Part shown: positions 22,777-30,641 of the stretch, piece after piece
Layout: each line of letters opens with the position of its first letter
How positions within the stretch are numbered: the stretch's first letter is position 1
Assembly: GCA_902196205.1 (NCBI GenBank)
Contig: CABIKM010000022.1
Span: 124,001 to 188,000 of the forward strand
Length of the DNA stretch: 64,000 bases
Direction of reading: 5' to 3'
Origin: Candidatus Methylomirabilis lanthanidiphila
GTDB lineage: Bacteria; Methylomirabilota; Methylomirabilia; Methylomirabilales; Methylomirabilaceae
Position numbers and translations under genes: made by a program
Notes under the pieces: model-generated
Told to the model about the DNA's origin: nothing
Databases searched by the model: none
The model's input: the letters and a program-made list of their open reading frames with translations, nothing else

Positions 22777-25473
22777 ATGGCCGATGCGGTCGTCAGCCTC
22801 ACCATCGACGGAACCAGTGTAGCGGTCCAGCCAGGCGCCACGGTCCTCGACGCCGTGAACCAGCTTGGCCTCCCGCTCCCGCAGCTTTGCAAGGACCCGG
22901 ATCGGCCGGCACTCGGCGCCTGCCGGACCTGTCTGGTCAAGGTCGAAGGGATGCGCGGCTTCCCGGCCTCTTGCCACCTCCCCGCCCGCGATGGAATGAT
23001 AGTCTCGACCAACGATCCCGAACTGGTACGAATCAGGCGAGGAGTCCTTGACCTCACGTGCGGTATGGCAACCCCTGCTTTCGATCGGCCGGGGTTCGGT
23101 CAACTCTCCGATGCCTGCGCCAGACTTGGGTTCTTCCAACGCCGCCATATGCCGTGGCGACATGTGCCTGTGGACGACACCAAGTCGTTTTTCATCCTCG
23201 ATCGGGACGCCTGCATCCTCTGTGGCCGCTGCACCGTCGCCTGCGACGATGTCCAACAGATCGGCGCTATCGCCCTGTTGGGACGCAGCAACTCAACCAA
23301 GGTGGGGGTCTTCGGCGACGACTCGCTCGCCTCCTCGGTCTGCACCTCATGCGGACAGTGTGTTGCCGCCTGCCCGACGGGGGCCATCCGTCCGAAAGAA
23401 GCGCCCTCGCCGTTCATGCGGGAGGTTGAGACGACCTGTCCCTACTGCGGCGTCGGCTGCGGCATCCGCCTTCGCGTCCGCGCCGATGGCCGCCTCGCGC
23501 TCATGGCCGACGATGTCCCCACAAATCGGTCGAGCCTCGGTATGCTCTGCGTGAAGGGGCGATTCGGGACAGGATTCGTCCATGCCGCCGACCGGATTAT
23601 CCATCCGATGGTGCGTCGTGATGGCCGCTGGCATCAGGTATCCTGGGATGAGGCGCTCGATACCGCAGCGGATGGCCTGGCCAGACATCGAGGACGTTTC
23701 GGGGCGCTGGCCTCAGCGAAGGCGACCAACGAGGAGGGCTATATCGTCCAGAAGTTCGTCCGGGCGGTGATGGGCACGAACAACATCGACCACTGCGCGC
23801 GCCTGTGCCATTCGCCCTCGGTGGTAGCCATGCTGCGCTCACTGGGCTCGGGGGCGACCTCCAACTCCTACGACGATTACGAGGAGGCCGGCTGCCTCAT
23901 GGTCGTGGGCTCCGACCCGTCGTCGAACCATCCGGTGATCGCCGTCCGCCTCCGCCGCGCCGTGAGTCGCGGCGCCAGACTGATTGTGATCAATCCGAAG
24001 CGGATCGAGCTGTGCGACCAGGCGGACCTCTGGTTGCGGCAGCGACCGGGGACCGACGTGACCCTCTTTAATGCGATGGCCCGCGTGATCGTCGACGAAG
24101 GGCTTGCGAATCTCGAGTTCGTGCGGCATCGGACCGAAGGGTTGGAGGCATGGCGCGAGTCGTTGGAACCGTACACACTGCAGTTCGCCGAACAGGTGAC
24201 CGGCGTCCCACAGGAGCAGATCGCGCAAGCCGCCCGGTGGTACGCCAGACCCGCCTTCGCCGGCTCGTGCCTCATGTGGGGGATGGGGATCACTCAGCAC
24301 ACCAATGGCACGGCGAATGTCCATGCCCTCGTCAACCTGTCCCTTGTGGCGGGACAGATGGGGTTTCCCGGCTCCGGCATCTCGCCGCTTCGAGGTCAGA
24401 ACAACGTGCAGGGATGCTGCGACGCCGGATGCCTCCCGGCACATCTCCCCGGGTATCAGGGATATAGCCCAGAGACATTGAATGCGTTCGAAGCGGTCTG
24501 GGGCATTCGACCTCCCGACAACGCAGGAATGGCCCTCACCGACATGATAGAGGCATGTCTGGATGGATCAATCCGGGCCATGTACATGGTCGGCGAGAAT
24601 CCTCTCCTCACGGAACCCGATCTTCACCACGCCACGCGGGCGCTCTCCAACCTCGACTGCCTCGTCGTCCAGGAGCTGTTCCTCCACGAAACTGCAGAAC
24701 TGGCCCACGTGTTCCTGCCCACAGCCGCCTTCGCCGAGAAGGAGGGGACGTTCACCAACTCGGAGCGTCGGGTTCAGCGGGTCAGAAAGGCGCTCGATCC
24801 GCCTGGAGAGGCAAGGCCGGACTGGTGGATTACATCCGAGCTGGCCAGACGGATCGCCGATAAACTCGGTCTGCCGGGCGCGGGATTTCACTATACTCAC
24901 TCAGCTGAGATCTTCGACGAGATGGCGAGGCTGGTTCCATTTCTTGGCGGGATCTCTCACGAGCGGCTGGACCGGGAAGGGGGGATTCAGTGGCCATGTC
25001 CGACGTCAGATCACCCGGGCACCCGCTTCCTGTTCGCCGAGTCGTTCCCCATCGGGAAGGCGAAATTTGTTCCTGTGGCGCAGACGGCCGAGGCGGCCGA
25101 ACTGCCCGATCATGATTATCCGTTTCTCCTGAACACCGGTCGTATCCTCTACCACTGGCACGGCGGGACACTCACCCGGCGCGTTCAGGGACTGCTCGAA
25201 CTGGCGCCACGACTTGAGGTCGCGATCAACCCGGAAGATGCCAGGCGACTCGGCATCGAGGAGGGAACGCCGATTCGACTTATCTCCCGTCGTGGCGAAC
25301 TGATCGGGTTCGCCCAGCCGACCGATGCCGTCAGGCCGGGCGAGATTTTCATCCCCTTCGTGAAACTCGCCGAGTCGGGCGCGAACATCCTGACCAACTC
25401 CGCCTTCGATCCATTCGCCAAGATCCCCGAATACAAGGTCTGCGCCATCAGGATCGAACGAGTCGGCGCGTAA
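22777..25473 (+). CDS. Formate dehydrogenase, molybdenum/tungsten catalytic subunit
   Basis: About 898 residues. ATG 22777 has AAAGGGG six bases upstream; ATG 22771, overlapping the previous stop, is the alternative. The N-terminal 2Fe-2S domain (CKDPDRPALGACRTC) and ferredoxin region (CILCGRCTVAC, CTSCGQCVAACPTG) are followed by the molybdopterin domain [4Fe-4S] site CPYCGVGC. The active site reads HCARLCHSPSV, so Cys replaces selenocysteine. The C-terminal dinucleotide-binding domain starts near FLLNTGRILYHWH. It oxidises formate to CO2 (or the reverse) and passes electrons to the NuoEF-like subunit. In methane or C1 oxidisers this is the last step of C1 oxidation. Confidence 0.95.
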   Translation: MADAVVSLTIDGTSVAVQPGATVLDAVNQLGLPLPQLCKDPDRPALGACRTCLVKVEGMRGFPASCHLPARDGMIVSTNDPELVRIRRGVLDLTCGMATPAFDRPGFGQLSDACARLGFFQRRHMPWRHVPVDDTKSFFILDRDACILCGRCTVACDDVQQIGAIALLGRSNSTKVGVFGDDSLASSVCTSCGQCVAACPTGAIRPKEAPSPFMREVETTCPYCGVGCGIRLRVRADGRLALMADDVPTNRSSLGMLCVKGRFGTGFVHAADRIIHPMVRRDGRWHQVSWDEALDTAADGLARHRGRFGALASAKATNEEGYIVQKFVRAVMGTNNIDHCARLCHSPSVVAMLRSLGSGATSNSYDDYEEAGCLMVVGSDPSSNHPVIAVRLRRAVSRGARLIVINPKRIELCDQADLWLRQRPGTDVTLFNAMARVIVDEGLANLEFVRHRTEGLEAWRESLEPYTLQFAEQVTGVPQEQIAQAARWYARPAFAGSCLMWGMGITQHTNGTANVHALVNLSLVAGQMGFPGSGISPLRGQNNVQGCCDAGCLPAHLPGYQGYSPETLNAFEAVWGIRPPDNAGMALTDMIEACLDGSIRAMYMVGENPLLTEPDLHHATRALSNLDCLVVQELFLHETAELAHVFLPTAAFAEKEGTFTNSERRVQRVRKALDPPGEARPDWWITSELARRIADKLGLPGAGFHYTHSAEIFDEMARLVPFLGGISHERLDREGGIQWPCPTSDHPGTRFLFAESFPIGKAKFVPVAQTAEAAELPDHDYPFLLNTGRILYHWHGGTLTRRVQGLLELAPRLEVAINPEDARRLGIEEGTPIRLISRRGELIGFAQPTDAVRPGEIFIPFVKLAESGANILTNSAFDPFAKIPEYKVCAIRIERVGA

Positions 25474-25547
25474 TCGCGAAACACGAGAGGCTTGCCGCGG
25501 TCCAGTACAGCAATGGCGCACGAGATCGCCGCCTCTCTCACCTTACC

Positions 25548-25590
25548 CCTCACCCTCAATCCCTCTCCCCACTGGGGCGAGGGTGATCGA
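25548..25590. repeat. CCCTCACCCT-type dispersed repeat
   Basis: CCTCACCCTCAATCCCTCTCCCC and a following GGGGCGAGGGTGA form a loose hairpin. This word is widely dispersed in many bacterial genomes, often between genes. Confidence 0.45.
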
Positions 25591-25684
25591 AGATCAAGCG
25601 GGGGGGGCGGAGTCTGAGGGATCAGGTGTCCGGACAATTGACGCGAAGCATGACGCACTCGGGCGGTGAACGAAAGGAAGGGGC

Positions 25685-25713
25685 TTGACGCAAGGCCCGC
25701 CGCGAAGTAGGGT
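25685..25713 (+). promoter_or_regulatory. Promoter of the RHH antitoxin gene
   Basis: TTGACG (25685-25690), a 17-base spacer and TAGGGT (25708-25713) precede the antitoxin start by 36 bases. Confidence 0.45.
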
Positions 25714-25748
25714 GAGTCATAACAAGTATGAAGAAGAAGGAGGTTGTC

Positions 25749-25985
25749 ATGCGGACCAGCAAGATCCTCTCCCTCTCGCTTCCGCCCGCCCTACTTCGGG
25801 AGGCGGAACGTCTGGCCAAAAAGGAAGGGCGGACCAAAAGCGAACTTTTCCGTGAGGCGTTCCGCCGGTATCTGCACGAACGTCGCTGGGCCGAGCTGCG
25901 CCGGCACGGAGCCAGGCAGGTGCGCGCGCTCGGGCTGAAAGAGACCGACGTTGCGCGTCTTGTCGAGGAATACCGGATGGATTGA
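25749..25985 (+). CDS. Ribbon-helix-helix (CopG-type) antitoxin
   Basis: A 78-residue protein from ATG 25749 behind AAGGAGG; an in-frame ATG at 25728 has no such site. RTSKILSLSLPPALLREAERLAKKEGRTKSELFREAFRRYL, read as strand then two helices, is the RHH DNA-binding fold. The C-terminal part (GARQVRALGLKETDVARLVEEYR) resembles the tail of antitoxins paired with PIN toxins of the COG1569 type. The toxin that follows has lost its N-terminal half, so this antitoxin is probably an orphan. Confidence 0.8.
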   Translation: MRTSKILSLSLPPALLREAERLAKKEGRTKSELFREAFRRYLHERRWAELRRHGARQVRALGLKETDVARLVEEYRMD

Positions 25986-26233
25986 TCCTCTGGTCTGCCA
26001 GGGCCACCTGCGACGCCATCGCCTCCATCCAGGAGTTCACGCGGCTTGTCCACCCGAAAGACACGATCGACCTCATTACCGAAGACGAACCGGACAATCG
26101 CATCCTCGAATGCGCCATCGAGGCGAGCGCTGATGTCGTGATTACCGGAGATCGCCACCTGCTGGCGTTACAAACGTTTCGAGGCATGCCCATCGTGAGT
26201 CCAGGGGAATTTGTGGCGGCTCATGGGGACTGA
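25986..26233 (+). pseudogene. PIN-domain toxin, N-terminally truncated
   Basis: The frame from about 25982 encodes ASIQEFTRLVHPKDTIDLI, DEPDNRILECAIEASADVVITGDRHLLAL and GMPIVSPGEFVA. These are the C-terminal half of a PIN_3 toxin with the later acids (DEPDN, GDRHL). The N-terminal strand with the first catalytic Asp (DTN motif) and about 50 residues are missing, while the antitoxin upstream is intact. A deletion at the gene junction near 25985 explains this. It is not expected to be active. Confidence 0.7.
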
Positions 26234-26402
26234 GATTTTGTGGAGAGAGGGGACTTCGTTGCTGCCGCCGGCGCCCATGTAGGAGCGATGGGCCGTTTCT
26301 GCCTTTGACTCAAGGGTGTTACCCATACGATTTCCGGAAGAGTCGATGTTTCTTGTCAAGGATCTCCCGGCCGAGGTCTGTGACTACCGGCCGTGACGAG
26401 CG

Positions 26403-26882
26403 CTACGCGGCATACGTTCGCAGGTAGTCGAGGCTGCCGGGCAGATCGCGAATCACGCGAAGCAGCATGTCCATCGACGCCGTCTGTACGTTTCGGCCCG
26501 CTTCCCAGCGCGAGATGGTGTTTGCGCCCAAACGCAGCAGCCGCGCGAGTTCAGCTTGCGTAAGCCAGAAGCGCTCACGGATTGAGCGGATCTCCTCGGC
26601 AGACAGAAGCCCATACGTTTGTCGGTATATCTCCAGTGCCCGCTGTCGAAGCTTTCTCGCGTCATCGAATCGCAAGACAACTTCATCGCACTTCGGACAG
26701 TTCAGGTGGGGCGACCCGGCCACTACAATCTCTTCGCCGTTCACCGGCAGTGTGAGCCTACCCTTCTTCTCCCTCATCGGGTTGCCGCATTCCGGACAAG
26801 CATCGTCAGGCAACACCGCCCGCCGCTTTGTTTGCGGCCCGGACCCGCTATTCGTCTTCACCGCTGTGGCCCTCTTCTTCAT
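26403..26882 (-). CDS. MqsA-like zinc-finger/XRE antitoxin, orphan
   Basis: A 159-residue protein. A basic N-terminal tail precedes CPECGNPM and, later, CPKCDEVV, two CxxC knuckles of a YgiT/MqsA-type zinc-binding domain. A linker helix is followed by an XRE HTH: LTQAELARLLRLGANTISRWEAGRNVQTASMD in outline. The architecture matches MqsA, which neutralises the MqsR RNase and represses transcription. No MqsR-like gene lies on either side, so it is either an orphan antitoxin or a stand-alone repressor. Confidence 0.8.
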   Translation of the reverse strand: MKKRATAVKTNSGSGPQTKRRAVLPDDACPECGNPMREKKGRLTLPVNGEEIVVAGSPHLNCPKCDEVVLRFDDARKLRQRALEIYRQTYGLLSAEEIRSIRERFWLTQAELARLLRLGANTISRWEAGRNVQTASMDMLLRVIRDLPGSLDYLRTYAA

Positions 26883-26960
26883 GAAACGAGATAACTACAC
26901 AATCGCTACAAAGGACGACTTTCACGTAAACAGCGACGCAGGCCTCTGAAAACAGAACAG

Positions 26961-26988
26961 CCCTTTGGCTCTTACGGTACCCCAAGGG
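26961..26988 (-). terminator. Hairpin after the xre-relE pair
   Basis: CCCTTTGG and CCCAAGGG form an 8-bp stem with one mismatch and a 12-base loop. On the minus strand it is followed by a U-rich stretch (CTGTTCTGTTTTC), suiting termination of the toxin-antitoxin transcript. Confidence 0.5.
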
Positions 26989-27030
26989 GCTGCAATAGAT
27001 TCCTTCCGCTGGACGCGGGTGCGGTTTGCT

Positions 27031-27291
27031 TTATGCCGCAGCGTCGCTGGGGAGTTCCCAGCCCGGAAAGACGAGAACACCAGGGTGACACTTGAGCGCG
27101 CGCGCCAAGATTTTGGCGCGTTCAACGCCGAGGCGAACCCGATCATTCTCAATGGCTGAGATAGTCGCTTGTGGGATGCCCGTAAGCCTGGCCAACTGGT
27201 TCTGGCTCAGCCCCTGGAGTTCGCGGACGATGCGCACCGACTCTCCGACTGAAACAGCAATGCGCTTTTTTGCGGGGCAGTATTCTTTCAT
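27031..27291 (-). CDS. XRE-family antitoxin of a RelE-type pair
   Basis: An 86-residue helix-turn-helix protein: VRIVRELQGLSQNQLARLTGIPQATISAIEN is the DNA-binding core, and GVERAKILARALKCHPGVLVFPGWEL the C-terminal part. It starts on the base after the toxin's TAA, with its ribosome site inside the toxin gene, so the two are translated together. With the toxin it should repress the palindrome at 27588-27603. Confidence 0.85.
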   Translation of the reverse strand: MKEYCPAKKRIAVSVGESVRIVRELQGLSQNQLARLTGIPQATISAIENDRVRLGVERAKILARALKCHPGVLVFPGWELPSDAAA

Positions 27292-27573
27292 TTATGGCCT
27301 CCGGTACTCGTGTGCGGCTATCACAGCAACTTGGAATACGAGATCTTTCGGAATCACCCGGTAGATGACTCGCCACTTATCGCTGAGGCGTGAGGACCGA
27401 TAGCCCACCCACCGGCCGGATAGAGCCTCGTCATGGAACCCCTTGATCAGGCGCAACCCGGGCGGACCTGACATGGTGGCGATGTCCTTCCATTTTTCGT
27501 AGCGCTTGAGGATTTCGGTCGGAGCTGAGGCCAGTTGTTTGTCAACCCGCCGGTGCTCCTCGATTCGCCACAT
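27292..27573 (-). CDS. RelE/ParE-superfamily toxin
   Basis: A 93-residue protein. Helical start RRVDKQLASAPTEILKRYEKWKD, then LRLIKGFHDEALSGRWVGYRSSRLSDKWRVIYRV in outline and FQVAVIAAHEYRRP at the end. The order of two helices and a four-stranded sheet, with Arg/Tyr/His near the C-terminus, matches RelE-type mRNA interferases. Toxin before antitoxin is the reversed order typical of hig-like loci. All family features are present, so it is probably active. Confidence 0.85.
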   Translation of the reverse strand: MWRIEEHRRVDKQLASAPTEILKRYEKWKDIATMSGPPGLRLIKGFHDEALSGRWVGYRSSRLSDKWRVIYRVIPKDLVFQVAVIAAHEYRRP

Positions 27574-27578
27574 GCCCC

Positions 27579-27608
27579 ACTATAGCTATACCTTATATGG
27601 TATGTCAA
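27579..27608 (-). promoter_or_regulatory. Promoter and operator of the relE-xre pair
   Basis: On the minus strand TTGACA (complement of 27603-27608), an 18-base spacer and TATAGT (complement of 27579-27584) lie directly before the toxin start. The inverted repeat ATACC-TTATAT-GGTAT (27588-27603) fills the spacer, as expected for autorepression. Confidence 0.6.
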
Positions 27609-27694
27609 GCGAGCCATGGTTCCGTTGATGTCGCGAAACGGTTGAGCGCACTGGTCAACCTGCCGAACCGCTGACAGTCGCCCGCCAGATCCCC

Positions 27695-27723
27695 TTGACG
27701 GCACTGCCGACAGCATATAGTAG
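27695..27723 (+). promoter_or_regulatory. Promoter of the VapB-like gene
   Basis: TTGACG (27695-27700) is followed by TATAGT at 15 bases or TAGTAG at 17 bases. The start codon is about 25 bases downstream. Confidence 0.45.
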
Positions 27724-27747
27724 AGTCATCACAAGGAGGTGCTTGCA

Positions 27748-27996
27748 ATGCGAACCACGATCACTCTGGTTGACGATCTGATCAAGGAGCTGATGCGCGT
27801 GTCAGGGGTCAAGCGGAAGAGGGAGGCTATCCACTTAGCGATCTCTGAGTTTCTTCGGAGGAAGAAGATCAAGGGATTGCTTGCCCTGGAGGGCAAGGTC
27901 CACCTGGACCTCGATTGGCGCAAGCTGGAAGAACAGGAACTGAATCGCCATCGAACAAGCTTGCCCCCTCCCTGCATGAGGTTGATTCTATTCTGA
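27748..27996 (+). CDS. VapB-type ribbon-helix-helix antitoxin, orphan
   Basis: An 82-residue protein from ATG 27748 behind AAGGAGGT. MRTTITLVDDLIKELMRVSGVKRKREAIHLAISEFLRRKK is the typical N-terminal VapB RHH of the type with KGLLALEGKV in the linker. The last 20 residues (SLPPPCMRLILF) do not look like the usual short acidic toxin-binding end, and no PIN toxin follows. The 3' part was probably altered when the partner gene was lost. Another antitoxin scrap begins 36 bases later. Confidence 0.7.
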   Translation: MRTTITLVDDLIKELMRVSGVKRKREAIHLAISEFLRRKKIKGLLALEGKVHLDLDWRKLEEQELNRHRTSLPPPCMRLILF

Positions 27997-28032
27997 GGCA
28001 ATGTATACTGTGATACGTTCCAGGAGGAAGAT

Positions 28033-28114
28033 ATGTGTCGGACGGTTCGGAAGCAGATCTATTTAGAACCCGAGCGCTGAGCGTGTTATCAAGCGCCGGC
28101 AGGGAAGCGAGTGA
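28033..28114 (+). pseudogene. Frameshifted ribbon-helix-helix antitoxin scrap
   Basis: ATG 28033, behind AGGAGGAAG, starts MCRTVRKQIYLEPER, then a TGA. Shifting frame at about 28076 continues with ERVIKRRQGSE and a stop at 112-114. This matches the start of CopG-type antitoxins of the form TVRKQIYIEPEQERVLKR. A small indel broke the gene and the rest is gone. The next gene begins immediately. Confidence 0.6.
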
Positions 28115-28131
28115 AGAAGACACACGATAAA

Positions 28132-29601
28132 ATGAGCTACACCGGACCGGGACATCGTCACGACCTGCAGGCGATTGCCCGTCAGGCAATGCTGGCGCGC
28201 GGACTTCTCCCGGATTTTTCACCTGCGGTCATGCTGGAGGTCAGCAGGCTGATACGCCCGGTCACCACACGCACTCCAGCCATTCGGGATCTGCGAGGTC
28301 TGCTCTGGTGTTCGATCGACAACGACGACTCCCGCGACCTCGATCAGCTCACGGTTGCCGAGCCTCTCGGCGATGGAGCGGTGAAGATTCTGGTGGCGGT
28401 CGCAGATGTCGACGCGCTGGCGCCCAGGGGATCGGCTACCGATGCTCACGCCCAGCACAACACTACGTCCGTCTACACGGCGGCCGAGACATTCCCGATG
28501 CTCCCCCTGGCCCTCTCTACGGATCTCACGTCGCTGGGCGAGGATGAGGACAGGCTGGCCATCGTCATCGAAATGGTCGTGAATCCGGATGGCTCACTCG
28601 AGGGCTCGAACATCTTTCGCGCACGGGTCGCCAACCACGCGAAGTTGACCTATAACAGCGTAGCCGTATGGCTTGACGGTCAGGGCCCCGCTCCAGAGCG
28701 AGTCGCCACCGTAGACGGACTCGACGAGCAGCTCCGGATCCAGGATCGGGTAGCTCAGACGCTCAGGACGGTGCGGCATCGGCATGGCGCGCTCAGCCTG
28801 GAGACGATCGAGCCGCGCGCCGTATTTGACGACGGCGTGCTGACCGATCTGCGGGTGGAGGAAAAGAATCGCGCCCGCGAGTTGATCGAAGACCTGATGA
28901 TCGCGGCCAATCGCGTCACGTCCGGATATCTGGAAACGCTGGGCCTGCCGTCATTACGCCGAATCCTGCGCTCACCGCAGCGATGGCAACGGATCGTAGA
29001 GTTGGCGGCCGACCAGCACGAGCGGCTCCCGCCGGAACCCGATGCCGCGGCCCTGGAGGCATTCCTGTCGAAGCGCCGGCGGATCGATCCGGCGCGGTTT
29101 CCTGATCTCTCGCTGACCGTCGTCAAGCTGATCGGACGAGGCGAATACGTGGCGGAGGGTCCAGGCGAGACGTCGCCGGGTCACTTTGGCTTGGCGGTCC
29201 AGGACTACACCCATTCTACGGCCCCGAACCGGCGCTTCCCCGATCTGATTACACAGCGGTTGCTGAAGGCCGCACTGGGTGGGCGCCAGGCCCCCTACAG
29301 GATCGAAGAGCTGAGCGCGCTCGCCCGACACTGTACCGAGCAGGAAGACAACGCCAGCAAGGTCGAGCGGCGGGTCCGCAAGTCGGCGGCCGCGCTGCTC
29401 CTCGAATCACAGATCGGACAGCGCTTCGACGCCATCGTCACCGGCGCGGCCGAGAAAGGGACCTGGGTGCGGATTGTTCGCCCTCCCGCAGAAGGCAAGC
29501 TGGTCCAAGGGTTCAAGGGGCTTGACGTCGGCGACCGGCTCCACGTCGAACTGATCAGCACCGACGTGGAGCGAGGGCTCATCGATTTCGCGCGGGCGTA
29601 G
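28132..29601 (+). CDS. RNB-domain exoribonuclease (RNase II/R family)
   Basis: About 489 residues from ATG 28132; a GTG at 28111 would overlap the antitoxin scrap. The catalytic RNB motif SIDNDDSRDLDQL has the Asp cluster that binds Mg2+. Further RNB signatures are ADVDALAP, DTEDRLAI-like EDEDRLAIVIEM, LIEDLMIAANRV, and DYTHSTAPNRRFPDLITQRLL. A short OB/S1-like C-terminus follows (GVDVGDRLHVELISTD-like). It lacks the N-terminal cold-shock domains of full RNase R/II, so it is a compact form that degrades single-stranded RNA 3' to 5'. It stands intact among toxin-antitoxin relics. Confidence 0.9.
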   Translation: MSYTGPGHRHDLQAIARQAMLARGLLPDFSPAVMLEVSRLIRPVTTRTPAIRDLRGLLWCSIDNDDSRDLDQLTVAEPLGDGAVKILVAVADVDALAPRGSATDAHAQHNTTSVYTAAETFPMLPLALSTDLTSLGEDEDRLAIVIEMVVNPDGSLEGSNIFRARVANHAKLTYNSVAVWLDGQGPAPERVATVDGLDEQLRIQDRVAQTLRTVRHRHGALSLETIEPRAVFDDGVLTDLRVEEKNRARELIEDLMIAANRVTSGYLETLGLPSLRRILRSPQRWQRIVELAADQHERLPPEPDAAALEAFLSKRRRIDPARFPDLSLTVVKLIGRGEYVAEGPGETSPGHFGLAVQDYTHSTAPNRRFPDLITQRLLKAALGGRQAPYRIEELSALARHCTEQEDNASKVERRVRKSAAALLLESQIGQRFDAIVTGAAEKGTWVRIVRPPAEGKLVQGFKGLDVGDRLHVELISTDVERGLIDFARA

Positions 29602-29633
29602 CGACAACATTATACGGTGACCCCAAGCTGACT

Positions 29634-29834
29634 TTGGGCGTATTGGCCGGCGGCTGGAGCTTCGAGCCGATCCGCGACAATTACCCGGGAATCGACGATG
29701 CCGACATACGGGCCTGCATCGCTTACGGAGCTGAGATATCCCGCAAGCGCTACGTCGAGCTGCCTGTAGCGCCTCTACCATGGACCTTAAGGAGTAGGGA
29801 GCCAGGCACCACCACTCTCGAGATCCTGGTCTGA
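29634..29834 (+). pseudogene. DUF433-type antitoxin, N-terminally truncated
   Basis: The frame begins at a TTG and reads LGVLAGGWSFEPIRDNYPGI, DADIRACIAYGAEISRKR and ELPVAP. These are the C-terminal two thirds of a DUF433 antitoxin (winged-helix DNA-binding protein normally paired with a DUF5615/PIN-like toxin). The N-terminal part with the GKP-x-I-x-G-T-R motif is absent. The frame then runs into unrelated sequence after about residue 49, and no toxin follows. Confidence 0.65.
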
Positions 29835-29881
29835 ACGTAAGATATTCGGCAGCCGACCTGAGAATCAAATAGAAATAGGTG

Positions 29882-30034
29882 ATGAGTCCCCAGAATCGCG
29901 GCTGGTTCGAGGTGACACAACTCACCACTCCCACCGGCACCCGCGAGGTGCGTTTTCAAAGCGCGGTTGGAGTTCATCTGCGGACCATCCCGTTTCGCGT
30001 TCTCAAGCGACTACCAGTGGAGGCGAACCTGTGA
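29882..30034 (+). pseudogene. C-terminal fragment of an unidentified gene before capA
   Basis: Fifty codons in good coding style (WFEVTQLTTPTGTREVRFQ, then IPFRVLKRLPVEANL) end in TGA overlapping the GTG of the CapA-like gene. The overlap shows it was once the first gene of that operon. The upstream part is cut off by stops. The family is not recognised. Confidence 0.4.
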
Positions 30035-30641
30035 AGCGTGGTTTGCAGACGGCAGTCATCGTTTTGGTGGTGCTGCTCGGCGCTTGCCGTTCCGACTCGG
30101 TGAACGTGGCGGCGTGGCGCGATTGGACGCCAAGCTTCTTTCGTCGCTGATAGCGGAATTGCGCCGCCGACATCCGGGGATTTTCATCATTGCGTTTCCA
30201 CACTGGGGTTGGAACTACGACTGGAAAAGTATCCGGCAGGAACAGGAGGCCAAGAACCTGTTGGCTGCCGGTGTCGATTTGGTGCTGGGGCACAGCGCGC
30301 ACCGGATGCAGGAAGTGGAGCGAGTTGAAGGCCGGTGGGTCGTGTACAGCTTGGGAAATTTTATGTTTGGCTCGCCGGGTCGGTACGCGGAACTTCACTC
30401 GCCGCCATTCAGTTTGGTGGCGATGCTGATGTTCCGAGTCGTCGATCGTCAACTGCAACCGTTCTTGAAGCTTTACCCGATTCTGTCCGACAACCTACAG
30501 ACCGGCTACCGGCCGCGACTGGTGAATGAAACGGAATTTGCTGATGTGGTTCAACTGTTGCGGCAACGAAGTTCATCGCACGATTTGATGCGGACCGGTG
30601 TGGACAATCTGGGGTCGCACCTGAGGCTGGAGTTGCGATGA
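30031..30641 (+). pseudogene. CapA-type poly-gamma-glutamate/capsule protein with a large internal deletion
   Basis: A GTG at 30031 behind GGAGGCG starts a lipoprotein signal (KRGLQTAVIVLVVLLGAC). Near 30119 the frame breaks, and the C-terminal third of a CapA metallophosphatase continues in another frame: LLSSLIAELRRRHPGIFIIAFPHWGWNYDW, split here as IAELRRRHPG and FPHWGWNYDW, then DLVLGHSAHRMQEVE and VVYSLGNFMFGSPG. The N-terminal catalytic part, about 200 residues with the metal-binding Asp/His, is missing, so the gene cannot work. Its stop overlaps the next start (ATGA). Confidence 0.7.
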
